Below are positions 37,705 through 50,844 of a stretch of DNA of 64,000 bases, piece after piece. The notes under the pieces were generated by a model, which searched no databases, was not told the DNA's origin, and saw nothing but the letters and a program-made list of their open reading frames with translations. The DNA is from Cyclina sinensis (taxonomy: Eukaryota; Mollusca; Bivalvia; Venerida; Veneridae), in NCBI GenBank assembly GCA_012932295.1, contig JAAONU010000001.1, positions 59,555,693 to 59,619,692 of the forward strand. Reading direction: 5' to 3'. The translations under genes were made by a program, and so were the position numbers. Within the stretch, counting starts at the first letter, position 1, and every line of letters starts with the position of its first letter.

Positions 37705-40700
37705 GTGAGCGTATCATGGTATAAAGTACCTATTACTCATTCACAAAGCTCACGACATTTCAAATGCGGCTTAATTAGAGGAACAAATCAATTTTCACAA
37801 AAGTTTTATATTTCTTAAGAAGCCCCAGGAAATTAATAAAAACTTCTTGTTATTATTCAAAACACTTTTATCTGACCAACACCGACAGGTTTTATTTCAC
37901 ATTTATATATTTCCAATTCGCTCGCAGCACTTTTTTGTTTCATTAAAGTTTTATTTATTGCATTGCCATTTGTAAAAATATGGCTCAGTTCAACTTGCAG
38001 CTGCAAAGGGTGGTGTCAGGTTACCTAAAATCCACCCCTTAAATCGACAAAAAAGCAGACGACAAACTTTTTCAAGCAGACGACAATAAGAAAAACGTGA
38101 GTGACACCTTTCAACCTTTGAAATATCAACGGTTTAAGGACAAAGCACTGTCAGAAGGTCCCTTGCAGAGCTAAAAGATATACTGACTGATAAATTATGG
38201 AAGAAAACAAAACATAACCGCAACACGATAGCGTTCCCTGATCTTGAAAAGGTTGAACTTGAGTGTTAGAAATACAATACCGGACGATTAACAAGAGCTA
38301 TCGTAAAATATTGAATTACCGCTCCTTAGGGAATATAGCAAATTTAAAAGAAAAACAGAAATAAAAGATTTTAGGAAAGATGTGATCTTAAAGCTTAAAA
38401 ACTGAAACATTAAGCAATATTCGTTCGGTGCAGTCAGCTCTTATTTGAAAAGATATGTAATAAATCCACCACAACCCCGAGATTCAGATCAGTTTAAGAT
38501 TGTGCGTCCTATAAACCTTGGAGGATTCGAAGACGTTCTGGCCTATAAAGTGAACTGCCAAGCTGTAGTAAAAAAATCTTCATTTCATTAAAAAAAGCCC
38601 TATTCATATGTTCGCTTTTTAACAAAAACTTGGCTTAGATTTTATTCTCACTCTAACTTAAACATTTTGAGGTTACAAACAAAAAGAAGAAATTAATATC
38701 TACACTGTTTATACAACTTTTGTTTGTATATAATTACAGTTTCCGATAGCACAACATAGGTCTATTGATATTTTGGCAAAAACTGCGATTTTGTGAAGTC
38801 CTCTGCTCCTTGTCCCGCTTTTTAAGTGTTTACTAACGTGGATTGACCATCTGCCATATGGTATAGGGTGTGACTTAACTATTTTCGCATATTAATTATC
38901 ATCCAATAAACCATCCAATTTATCACAATAAATTAACATTAGCATTAACCCTAAACAATTAATGGTGATATAAATTAACGCAGCTGATAAATTGTGACAT
39001 ATGCGTTTGCAGTATAGCAATAATGCTATGTTATATAATATATTACTTTACAATACTGAACTCTTCAAACAGACAACCTCTAAAGGACTAGCAAACTGGA
39101 ATACATTCAATGTAAGCCAAAAAAAAACGAGTCTCTGCAATTAAATTGCCATGTGAATATTGATTTTACGGTACAGAACTATGTGTTTATAGTATGGTAG
39201 AGATTTTAATCGAATTTGTTATGAAAAAATCATAACCAAAATTTACTGAAAGTAGTTCGTAGTGGTTTACATGAAACATGAAAAGAACGTCAGAACAGAG
39301 AAAAGTAAGAGGACTACAGTCAAAGGAAAATGATCATTTAGGATTATCTACTATTCATAAAACACCAGAAGGATATAAAACATAAAATAGGAAAATATGC
39401 CCAAAATTTGCTATTTAAATGCTTTGATGGAAAATTTGCCCCTTTTGTGTAGAAATATGGTATGTCTTTGATTCTGCTGTTTCTTTTAATCATTTTGTTC
39501 GGAACATACGTTCATTATTTATGAATAGTACTAAAAGAAAAAAAGGCGAATTCTGCTTTTGATCGCAACTTTATATAACATGGAAATTATCTGTCGATTA
39601 TGCAGAATTTCTGTTTCGTATTTCATTTTAGATACACCAAATACCTTTTCTTAAACTGCTCAGTTCACCTGCATACCAGAAAAGGAATGGGGTGAATGTG
39701 CAACCACGCCTTTTCGCTTTCCCTAAATCGAGAAGACCTTGCTTGTCGCATGAAAAGGAAATTGCATTAAAAAGAAGCGCTCGAAAAGAATACGGCAAGA
39801 AAACTGGGATAATTTCTACGATTACAAGAAACAGCAATTGACTTTAATCTTTTCGCCTCGATGGGTAAACATTACTTTCTCTGTAGAGCTAAAAACACAA
39901 GTTTTGGCGTCTGTTGGTTAAAAGGGGTAATAGCGGTAATTGTAGGTACTTAACTTTCAAGATTCGATGGCGATAACTGGTATAGTCGTAAATAGTGAAA
40001 TATTAAGGATTTAAGCGAAGTATTTTTCTTGCATATTTACTGTATAATAATTGGACTTTAAGCATAAATGGAGAGGGTGAAGTGCGCTGAAGAATTATAT
40101 CACCGCTAATCAAAAATGAGTATTTTAACATAATGCTTAAAGTTGCTTGTGTCAAAGCCTTAGCAAATACAAACGCCCAATTTCGCCTGTTTGCCTAGAT
40201 TTCATTCAAGTTGTTGATAGCTGCATATATCTATGTCAATTATTCGAAACACTTATGAAAATATAAACGATTTCCCCTCTGGTCGTATTTTCGTTTATTA
40301 GCCTGTGCCATAAAATGCAAATATTTTTTTCTCTCCCTGTTCACACCTGTTCGCTAGAGACAATGTTGAAAATTATACTAAATAGAATACGTTGTACGTT
40401 TTTATAGCTATGTATGACAAACCGATTCTCTCGTATAAAAATGTATGAAATATTAAGGAAATCTTTAAAAAAAAACCTTTTTGGTATGGAGTATATAAAT
40501 TATAAAACCTTGCTCGATTGTTCACACAGCAAGTAGAAATGTCAAGTTTTAATACTTTTATACCGGAATGGCACAATTTCGCCCTGTCGTTGAAAAAAAG
40601 TAATTAATTTTGATTTATTTAGTTTACTGTTATTATTAATGAGGAAAAATATAAAACACATATAAGTAATCTCGAATTTTCCATGCAAATTATATATTAA

Positions 40701-40720
40701 AGTTTATTGATTATACATTT
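37705..40720. other. Remainder of BMP3-like intron 1, no gene
   Basis: No splice-bounded coding segment was seen. A degenerate lysine-rich frame fragment near 38040-38300 is broken by stops and could be an old transposon, but no motif identifies it. Confidence 0.4.
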
Positions 40721-40726
40721 ACTTAC

Positions 40727-41030
40727 CAATTTTAGCTTGAATACTTCGGACAGTATTTCCTTCTGTTTGACCTTTGGATATTGGGCCATCCTTGAACCGC
40801 TCGTATAAATCCAGCATATATTTTGGGGCGCCCTCGGCAGAATTTGCCGGGTGTGGCATTTGTGGACTAGCTTTAAAGCCAAGCATTGTCTGCACAACAT
40901 CATGCATTCGATTTTTGTTCACTACAAGATCACTTTTATCGTCCGTCCGTACACGCGTGATTAAGCATAATGTACAAATTCCAATCAAAGTTCTAACAGA
41001 ACCCATCATTTTTGCTTTTTCACTTAACAT
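40727..41030 (-). CDS. BMP3: BMP3/GDF10-like ligand, exon 1 (signal peptide and start of prodomain)
   Basis: The ATG at 41030 is the first after an in-frame upstream TAA. A second ATG pair lies seven and eight codons in. A hydrophobic signal segment follows (residues about 9-26, SVRTLIGICTLCLITR). Then comes prodomain sequence with APKYMLDLYERFKDG, the conserved 'P.YM..LY' motif at the start of many BMP prodomains, and GNTVRSIQAKI. The exon ends at 40727 before a perfect GTAAGT donor. Secreted BMP3-type ligands usually oppose BMP2/4 signalling; that role is family knowledge, not shown here. Three exons would give about 494 residues once the surplus base in exon 2 is ignored. Confidence 0.93.
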
Positions 41031-41500
41031 TGTTAAACTTTAAGCAATTACTTTACCATTGCTGTTCAACAATGGCCAAATTAATTTTTGCCGAGGCTAA
41101 ATTTAACACAGTCTTTCCCAATCAGTACCGTTTTATTTGGCTTTAAAACTCCTGAAAATCCTATAGCAGGTTTCTTTCAAATGGTTTCTTATTTGATTTA
41201 CGAAAAGTTCCAACGTATATATTAAACTTTTATCACTCTTTTATATATCTTAAAAACGATCAACTCACAAAACTATTTGCACTCTTTTAGATACAGTACA
41301 AAAATCCAAGAATCCAACAACTTCAATTAATTCCGCTGGTCTGTAGAAGAGAAAACGAAAAACAATCTTCTCGAATTAAGAAAAATATCCACTTTCGGTA
41401 AATCACATAGCTTCAATAACGTACTCTCAATCGCGAGCCGAAATCTTGTTATCACCGCTTTCGTTATTGGTCAATTTATCTTTCACCCCGCCCACAACAA
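41031..41500 (-). promoter_or_regulatory. Putative promoter of the BMP3-like gene
   Basis: A CCAAT box (ATTGG on the plus strand at 41466-41470) and a GC/KLF-type box (CACCCCGCCCAC, 41484-41495) lie 440-465 bp upstream of the ATG. Further upstream is a perfect ATGGCGCCAT palindrome (41878-41887). No TATA box could be placed with confidence. Confidence 0.35.
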
Positions 41501-44380
41501 ATGCGCAAGCATTCCCAAATGTTTATCTCTTTTCATTCAATTATTCATTGACAAGCTAGAATATGAAGTGAAGCTCGAGTATACTACAACTTTCAAGTTT
41601 TACAACGATTTTTTTAAACTGCTCACGTGTGCATTTTACACAACTTTCTCAATCTGAGCTATTAGACTTTGCAACTTCATTTTAAATTCATTGCCGGTCG
41701 TGAAATATCAAGTAAAGATATCAATCATTTTCCATACCTACTAAATAGATAGGACATAAAACACGATCTTAAATCGAATTAAAATCTCTTGTAAAATCTC
41801 TGAACGTAGATCGCGTGCTCAGATAAAGGTTTTAAAATTACAAAATCAGTCATTGTTACCGACTTATTACATGAATGATGGCGCCATTAAAACTCTGCGA
41901 CATCACACCTTTCTAAGAAAGATCTTATCTGATTGGATGAAACTGACCAATTAATGACCTCGGGGTAAAAAAATAACAAAATGGCGGAAATGGGAGCGAT
42001 TTCTTTGCTCAGGAAATTATTTAGGTTCATGTCAAATTTTACTATTGCCTATAATTGTAATTAACCTGTTATCGGATCAGCGAAAAAACGCAATGCGGTT
42101 AAAATAATTGCGGTCAGTTGAGGCGAAAATCAGTATAAAAAGGTAAGTCATCCGGACAAATTGTCGGATGTTATGGCGTCAAAAATGTATATACTTTATT
42201 ATCCTTACATATTGCCTTTTAAAGTAATTTCAAAATAAATGCTGAAAGTTAAAGGCTTTTGACTTTTCAAAAAGTGAAAAGGGGCTACATAAATGCTGAT
42301 TACTTCTAATAAACATATTTTTTTATGAATTGCAATGGTCCGTGTAGATTTATGCAACAAGTATTATAATTTTATACAAGTGTGTAATAATATTAAAGAA
42401 AAACAAAATCAGTTTCAACGTACATAGATCTTACTACCACGGCATGAAGACATGTTAAAGCCAAAATACCATTTTTTTCACACCAGCTCGCATTTAAGTT
42501 ACATTGAAATGAATTCTATCAAACTATTTATTTCCTTTAGACGGTGATATAAACCTAAGTACAGTGTTTGATAAACAGTCTGGCAAAGTCATTCGTTTGT
42601 CACAGGTGTTTTATGCAATATTTCGTCAAATGTTCCTACGTGATGAAATAAAAGATCAACTCTGTGATCAACAAAAGCAGACATTTTCCCATAAATGATA
42701 AATAATATGATAGGTATTTTTCGCTTTACCTTTATTTTCACACTTTACTTTTGTCAAGACACACTTGCGACGTCTAAAGGCATCCCAAATATAATCGGTA
42801 TGAATTTGACATGAAACCACTCTTAATACGTTACGATAAAATAAACTTAAATGTTCTACTGCAAATCTTGATTTTTTAACCATGGGACAGATAAGTAACA
42901 AGATCTATTTCCCATAAGCATGTATGTTTAATGTCCGATTCGGATAGAATGCCCTGTGAACTGTGAAATTGAGCATTCAAAATGTTACAAGCATAGACAA
43001 TACTAGACCCGGATCCAGAAGCTTTGATAGTTTGGACACGCTTAGACATGACCATGTTAGTTAATATTACCATGAACAATTATGAAGGGCATCTCTGAAC
43101 CAGCTGGAAAGTTGAGGGAGTGGGATGGCGGTGGGGGAGTTGAGTTAGGCACGTGTCTCCCGTGTCACCCCTCTCGCTCACATACACTTTTTAAAAAAGT
43201 TTTTTCGTCTAGTTCTGCTTATTAATAGTAAAGAATACAACTTCACTGTGTTGCTAGTTTTATGTTCATTTATCTAAGATTTATATACATACAATGTTTT
43301 CTGAAAGAAACATACACAAACACAATTACCTAATTATCTGATTCTTTCAAAACTGATATTTTCAAGTGAAATATTTTTTTTCTAAATAGAACTGCAGCTT
43401 TTCTGTGTGATCCATAGCGTCTGTGTGTGTGGGTTGATTTATTCTGTTATTACCCTGACAAAAAAAGAAAAAGAAAGAAAAACGTAATCAGAGATCTGTC
43501 TAACAAGACATATGTAAATCGTCCGTGATATTTTAAAAGAATTTGTAGTTACGTCACAAATTAAGACATTTCCGGTAATAAAAGACCTCATTATTAGAGC
43601 TTGTGAATCTTAATTCACAAAGTCAAAAAGGATACGCAAACTTAGAATGTTTTCTTTCGCAGCGGCCTTTGCGTACATCACCAGGAAAAAAAGTCGGCAG
43701 TCTGAAGGGCAACTATTCCATAAATTAACGAAATTAATTATTTTCAAATGTTACTGAATTATCATTTTTCCTGTTAAACACTGACTGTTCGGCAAGTATA
43801 CGTTTCTTACATCAGAGATACATGGTTTTAGCGTCTCATAGATTATATTCATATAACCCTTTGCTCGGCATATATAATGCGCATTCAGAATAAATGTATA
43901 CATAGAATGGCAAAGGTAAGCACTGTCCGTTGAATTTATAAAAGATGAGCGTCTGAATAAATTTCTTGGACACTGTAAGATAAAGATTATGGAAGTCGCC
44001 TTTTTGGAGTTTTCATTAAGAGCTTACATCTTTCACCACTCGGTGACAGATTCCATCAAATAAAAGACGCATGATTTGTTTTGTTTTCCATTAAACCGAT
44101 GCAGTCGGACAAATGTGCTTTATTCTCTTTAACGATGCTTTTCATACAAAAGACTCCATTTGTCAAGGAAAACAAACTGGAACTCGTAACATTACGAATA
44201 TGGGTTTCCAGAATTAAACGCATGATGGATGACATAAACTGCCAATACTGCTTCGGTTTTGGCAACATCACAAACAGCTGCATACTTAAATGAAATAATT
44301 ACACAATTTGTTAAACAAATTTTAACAGGTTCGGTTCACATTCTGTCACCTTGCTACACCTTAAATTTACTCTAGAACGT
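41501..44380. other. Upstream flank of the BMP3-like gene, no gene seen
   Basis: Only short frames without splice logic are present (for example two near 42668-43079). There are no clear repeats beyond simple AT-rich tracts. Confidence 0.45.
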
Positions 44381-44390
44381 GTAAGTGCAA

Positions 44391-45385
44391 CACAGGCTGC
44401 TTGGCGGACCTGTGAAGAAAGTGCAACACAGGCTGCTTGGTAGACCTGTGAAGAAAGTGCATCACAGGCTGCTTGGCGGACCTGTGAAGAAAGCGCAACA
44501 CAGGCTGCTTGGCGGACCTGTGAAGAAAGCGCAACACAGGCTGCTTGGCGGACCTGTGAAAAAAATGCAACAAAGGCTGCTTGGTAGACCTGTGAAGAAA
44601 GTGCAACACAGGTTGCTTGGTAGACCTGTGAAGAAAGTGCAACACAGGCTGCTTGACGGACCTGTGAAGAAAGTGCATCACAGGCTGCTTGGCGGACCTG
44701 TGAAGAAAGTGCAACACAGGCTGCTTGGCGGACCTGTGAAGAAAGTGCAACACAGGCTGCTTGGTAGACCTGTGAAGAAAGTGCATCACAGGCTGCTTGG
44801 CAGACCTGTGAAGAAAGCGCAACACAGGCTGCTTGGCGGACCTGTGAAAAAAATGCAACACAGGCTGCTTGGTAGACCTGTGAAGAAAGTGCATCACAGG
44901 CTGCTTGGTAGACCTGTGAAGAAAGTGCAAATAGGCTGCTTGGCAGACCTGTGAAGAAAGTGCAACACAGGCTGCTTGGCGGACCTGTGAAGAAAGTGCA
45001 GCACAGGCGGCTTGGCGGACCTGTAAAGAAAGTGCAACACAGGCTGCTTAGCGGACCTGTGAAGAAAGTGCAACACAGGCTGCTTGGTAGAACTGTGAAG
45101 AAAGTGTAACACAGGCTGCTTGGTAGACCTGTGAAGAAAGTGCATCACAGGCTGCTTGGCGGACCAGTGAAAAAAGTGCAACACAGGCTGCTTGGCGGAC
45201 CTGTGAAGAAAGTGTTTCACAGGCTGCTTGGCGGACCTGTGAAGAAAGTGTTTCACAGGCTGCTTGGCGTACCTGTGAAGAAAGTGCAACACAGGCTGCT
45301 TGGCGGACCTGTGAAGAAAGTGCAACACAGGCTGCTTGGTAGACCTGTGAAGAAAGTGCAACACAGGCTGATTGGTACATCTGTT
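44391..45385. repeat. 36-bp minisatellite, 28 copies
   Basis: Units begin CACAGGCTGCTTGGCGGACC and repeat at exactly 36 bp for 28 copies (first at 44391, last at 45362), with a single 1-bp deletion in the 16th copy (about 44929). Substitutions recur at fixed unit positions (GGCGGA versus GGTAGA, and CAA/CAT/TTT before CACAGG). Because 36 is a multiple of three, both strands stay open for nearly 190 codons on each side of the deletion (plus-strand unit peptide HRLLGGPVKKVQ). There is no start or splice context to support a real protein. Each unit has a 6-bp inverted repeat CACAGG/CCTGTG. Confidence 0.97.
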
Positions 45386-45399
45386 TCGGTTCGAGCCTT

Positions 45400-46634
45400 T
45401 ACAACCATTATTGCGCATTCTGTATCACGTGACATGTGCTGACAATGGCGAGCTAATGTTTAGTCAAAACAAACAACTGAAAAGACGAACAGATTGACAG
45501 AAGAGATGTGTGCAATTAAACAAATAAGACCTATTTTATATTTAGACAACGTTTGAAGATTTTCTATCACAGCTGTTACAAGATTTGAAGCAAGCACAGG
45601 TGGTCTTTAAAACGCACGTGCAGTTTCTAACAGGTATAATGTAAACATTTATAAAATCTGACACATGTTTAACAAAAAATCCAAGCGTCTGCAGTAACTG
45701 ATTTCACTTCGCTTTCATCCTAAATTTTACCAAATATTTTTTTCTGGTGGTCCTCACTCACTGTGTAGTGTAATTTTTCACAAATCTTCCCGCTGGTAAA
45801 ACAACACTCTCACTGTTAAATCAAAACGGATATATGGGAGACGCTGTGAAGGGGGAGATTTCCATTAACCAGACGACTGTTTTATGTCGGCAGGTCTTGA
45901 GTTTGATGGCAGGTCTTATCTATGTTTTATGTTCAAATGTTATTGGAGAAATTGACAACGATCTCGCTGTGTCAATCTTGAGTAAAAAGAAACACTGAGG
46001 CGCAGACAGGTACACCTTATATAACAAGATAGCTGCACGTTGGAATTTAGAAAAAAAAAAACAGGGGAATGTAGTACTTCGTTTTCTCGTTCTGTTTTTT
46101 ATATCATATCCATTCTTTTATGCTTCGGTTTTATTTTTTGTTTTAAATTTTATTTTGATACGATGTTTGTGAAAAGACATACATAAATGAAAGTTTTTCA
46201 TAGGATAAACAATTCATTTAAAGTAAAACTTTTGTCAGATTGTTTTTAAACATGAAATCGTTTTAATTACGCAAGGATCAAGTTACAAAATGTTAATGCC
46301 CTTTGAGACACATCATACTTTTTACCCTGATTTTTTTTTTCCAGAAAATGAGCTATGCTTCCTTAATCATTTGCAACAGCGATACACAGAGAGAAAAGGA
46401 AAAGGGTAACCATAGCAAAACAGCGTGAGAGATGGAAGGTTGGCGAAACGAAAGGCGACAACAGTACAGCAAATAAGAAAACATACACAATAAATTACTA
46501 AAAATTGGTACAATTTGTTATTGTAGTTTTCAATTATCAAAACGGACAAAGTTTTAGATTCATTTGACATAAGCATAATGATCCATCAAGATTCTTATCA
46601 GGCTTTTGTAAGTTTAGGGTTTATCTCCTGTATA
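45400..46634. other. Spacer between two satellite arrays, no gene
   Basis: AT-rich sequence with a 69-codon minus frame (46367-46576) that has no recognisable features. Confidence 0.45.
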
Positions 46635-48058
46635 GCCTTTTCTCTTCTAAATTGTAACGTGTAGCGTTTTCTTTTCTATATCGTTAGGTGTAGCGTTTTC
46701 TCTTCTATATTGTTAGATGTAGCGTTTTCTCTTCTATATCGTTAGATGTAGCGTTTTCTTTTCTATATCAGTATCGAAGCGTTTTCTCTTCTATGTCGTT
46801 AGATGTAGCGTTTTCTTTTCTATATTAGTATCGTAGCGTTTTCTCTTCTATATCGTTAGATGTTGCGTTTTCTCTTCTATATCGTTAGATGTAGCGTTTT
46901 CTCTTCTATATTAGTATCGTAGCGTTTTCTTTTCTATATTGTTAGATATAACATTTTCTCTTTTATATCTTAAGATGTAGCGTTTTCTCTTTTATATTAG
47001 TATCGTAGCATTTTCTTTTCTATATTGTTAGATGTAGCGTTTTCTCTTCTATATCGTTAGATGTAGTGTTTTCTTTTCTATATTAGTATCGTAGCGTATC
47101 TCTTCTATAACGTTAGATGTAGCGTTTTCTTTTCTATATTAGTATATTAGTATCGTAGCGTTTTCTCTTCTATATCGTTAGATGTTGTGTTTTCTCTTCT
47201 ATATCGTTAGATGTAGCGTTTTCTCTTCTATATCGTTAGATGTAGCGTTTTCTCTTTTTTATCGTTAGATGTTGCGTTTTCTCTTCTGTATCGTTAGATT
47301 TAACGTTTTCTCTTCTATATCGTTAGATTTAACGTTTTCTCTTCTGTATCGTTAGATTTAACGTTTTCTCTTCTGTATCGTTAGATTTAACGTTTTCTCT
47401 TCTATATCGTTAGATGTTGCGTTTTCTCTACTATATTAGTATTGTAGAGTTTTTTCTTCTATATTAGTATCGTAGCGTTTTCTCTTCTATATCGTTAGAT
47501 GTAGCGTTTTCTTTTCTATATGAGCATCGTAGCGTTTTCTCTTCTATATTAGTATCGTTGCGTTTTCTCTTGTATATCGTAAGATGTAGCGTTTTCTTTT
47601 CTATATTAGTATCGTAGCGTTTTCTTTTATATATCCTTACATGTAGCGTTTTCTAATCTTTATCATTATGTGTAGCGTTTACTCTTCTATATCCTTATGT
47701 GTAGCGTTTTCTTTTCTATATATTATCTGGTGTGATGTTTTCTATATAAGTAGGTGTAACTATGTTATTATGTGTAGCCTTTTCTCTCATTATCATTATT
47801 TGTAGCCTTTTCTCTTCTATATTATTAGATGGAGCGTGTTCTCTTATTTATTATTAGATGTAGCGGTTTTTTTCTTCTCTACTATAAGATGTAGCGTTTT
47901 GTCTTCTATATTATTAGATGAAGCGTTTTGTCTTCTATATTATTAGTTTTAGTTTTTTTTTCTTCTATATCATTAGATGTGGCGCTTCGTTTTCTTTATT
48001 ACAAGATGTAACGTTTTCTCGTCTATATTATTATGTGTAGCGTTTTTCTTCTATATTA
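46635..48058. repeat. Pyrimidine-rich 28/29-bp satellite
   Basis: About 1.4 kb of tandem units share GTAGCGTTTTCTCTTCTATA. Two unit types are interspersed: a 29-bp type with ATCGTTAGAT and a 28-bp type with TTAGTATC before the shared core. The array is most regular between 46670 and 47600 and decays toward its right end. Strand asymmetry is strong, with C and T dominating the plus strand. It is non-coding. Confidence 0.95.
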
Positions 48059-50844
48059 TGTTTTTCAAATGTAAGAAGAACAATCAAATCAAGTAAACTC
48101 GTTAAACCTGGATGCATGCTTATTTAGCTTAAGTTATTTTTTCTTTACCATTTTTTGTTCTAAGTTCATTATTGCTTTATGAAGAAATAAAAACTCGTGT
48201 TAAATAAATGGAAATTGGTTATAATTTTATTGCACGTCTTTCATTGTTTTTATCGTAACCTTGTTTTAGAGATACGAATATTCTCAATAATACATGTTTT
48301 TACTGTAACCATTTTAAATGTATGATGACAAAGAAACTGTTATTCAAAGGACAAAAAGAAACCGAAATCAGTTTGCAATACTGAACAACAGAGTACGTTA
48401 TCCCAAAGTTTAAAGCGTTCGTGTACAGGTACTATGATCACTTTTGACAAAATAAAATAACAAAGTTTTCACATCTTTCTTGCTCAGTGAATAAACAATT
48501 TGTATGAAAAAGCAAGTATATGATATATAAATATAATTAATCAAGTTCTTTGACAAAAAATATTATTCAAACATTAGATCTATGGTATGTGATCAAGCGA
48601 CACGTTTTCAGTGGATAACAAACGATACATGGTACCTGTTCTTTTCTGTGCCTGTATTTCGAGGTTAATTAGGATCTAAGTTCGACCTAGTACAACATTT
48701 TTCATGTCGAGAGGTCATTAAGTGCACAGAGCTTTACATGTTTTTGTATGAATCAAACAGTTGTTCTTTTTGTTAGCTATACAATTACTTTCATTTGTAT
48801 TTCATCAGAAGAGAGGTGGAATGATGGTACAATATTGCTCTTTTTGAGCTTCAATTCACCGATGTGTACCGAAATGATTTTTTTATTTCAATGAAAAAAA
48901 GATCCATTTTTTTTTAAATGCGACACCTTTTCATTTAGACGAAAGAGTGTAATACGCTTTCTTTTTATTTGCATTTTGTGACAGAAAGTAAGGGGTACTT
49001 AGATGTGAAACCAATCATTCAAGGATTTGGTCGCAAGTATGGATATACAAATGTACAAGCATATTTTGATTAGAAGTATGCAGATTTACAAGCTGTGATA
49101 ATAAACGTTCACAAAAATGACATTTCTGATGCGAAGATGTTGAGTCAAGACCGAACATTTCATTTTTTTCTATCGCTCAAAAAATGTAATTTCCAGAGGA
49201 GTATAGGAGAAAAGACAAATGACAGTTTGAAAAAAGATATCTCCTACTGGCTTTGGTTCCCAAAATATTTCTGGTGCATACTGTCACCTGTGACGACCTG
49301 GCAGCGGTCCGCCATTTACGCACGCAACATTATCTGAAAATTGCCGAAAAGGAGTGTCGTTTACTTGATGGATCGTTGCCCTGCTGATAGCCAGTGCGAT
49401 TCCATCGGTAATAATTCATCTTAAAAAGTGTTTACAAGTGTTTTGGATCTTGAACATAATCTGTATAATGGGTGGATGATTTATGGCGTAAACAGTACGG
49501 TAAAGCTCCTTCATTGTTGGCATTTCAATCTTGTGAAGAAAATTAAAACCGGCGTAAAACTGTCCACTTAATCAAGCACCGCCACTGAAGAACCATTGAA
49601 AACGTCCTGTGAGCGAAACGACCCATTTTATCGCCATGTTTCTGATATTTACGCTTCCTGGATTTAACGCGTGTTTTTGTAATAATTTTAACGAAGGGCC
49701 ATCAGACTTGTTTTATGTGAGTTGTTTTTATGGTGATATACCGCCATGTTTATACGAAGAAGTTCGAGTACAGTTCATTTGGTAATAACAATCCGACTTC
49801 ACGCTCACATTGCGACAAATTGGCACCGAAGCAAGTTATAGCTATTTCAGTTTATATGAGATTTCTATTTGTGCAGCTACTGTTTGTGTGTGACTTGCCC
49901 TCAAACCCAGCAGTTATTGATTCTAATTTCATGTAATTTTTTTCCAAGCTATAAATTGCTGAGTTCAGCAACTTTCCCTTACCTTATCAAAGGCCAAATG
50001 TCATCGTTAACAACAATAACGACATTAATAATAATAACAACAACATTATTGCCATCTTAACGTGTAAAATAGGCAACAGCAACAAGAACAGACGCCATGG
50101 TTGTGAAAATGGATCATAAACATTGTTAATTTGAAGCATAGATTAAAAGAGTATCCTACGGAATTCTTTAAATGATATCTGATTGTTCTAGGGCACATCA
50201 ACACTGGGCTGTTTTGGGACTATGTAACTTTTCTGATTTTAAAAGTACCCCCTGCTTAACCCCCCTGTAAAAAATACAAAACAAAATCAAATACAAAACT
50301 AGAATGTTTTCATACCAGATCATCTGTGGAACAAGATATTACAGTCTTCAAAATCATATCTAAAGAAGTTATTCGAGTGTCTGGTATTTGGGTAATTAAT
50401 TTGAAATGTCGTATTCAAACATGCAATTAGTCTTTTCTGACCTATCATAAAATAATCAAGTTTATAATCATTATTATTGTGAGTTTATATAGGAATGTAT
50501 ATTATTGTCAAAGATATTACTTGCAATATCATAAACTCAAGCAAATAGGTAAATCCATACTTACCTATTTCAATAACAGTTGTGTTTGCCAGTTTCGAAT
50601 TTGAACTAAACTTCGCTAAATAGGCGATGATAATTTGTTTTTAGAAGATTTAGTTATCTTGTTAACCTGTTCATGAAAACCCGATTTAAATATGCTCATA
50701 ACGCTAATATAAATTAGTCAGTCAAGACCTATTCTCAAAATTCTATGTAAACACGCACTGTCTCTCTATCATTGTGATGCTGAAATTTTGTTTAAGCTTG
50801 CCATCCTCCATGCCAGGTCAGACATTGACAGCATTTCATTTTTG
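48059..50844. other. No gene recognised
   Basis: Several 60-80 codon plus-strand frames (for example 49095-49337 and 49730-49936) lack motifs and splice context. A short ATA/ACA-rich simple stretch occurs near 50010-50050. Confidence 0.45.

Larger units (their letters stand above)
25849..40726 (-). other. BMP3-like gene, intron 1 (phase 1, 14.9 kb)
   Basis: A consensus donor G|GTAAGT at 40721-40726 and the acceptor before 25848 define it. The single G left by exon 1 and the AA of exon 2 form one Glu codon. The intron contains a mariner (35845-37702), a GAT microsatellite (about 32137-32187) and some GC-richer, homeobox-site-rich patches that could be enhancers. Many small frames inside it show no support as genes. 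Confidence 0.9.

Noticed and set aside
38040..38300. Lysine-rich broken frame as a transposon integrase relic
   Set aside because: No catalytic motif or repeat ends could be identified, so it was not called.
44385..44954. 189-codon plus-strand frame and matching long minus-strand frames (44367-44930, 44894-45418) as proteins
   Set aside because: They arise because a 36-bp unit is repeated without stops in several frames. There is no initiation, splice or flanking coding context, and the frame breaks at the one deleted base.
44391..45385. CRISPR-like array
   Set aside because: Units are contiguous with no unique spacers, and the window is eukaryotic.
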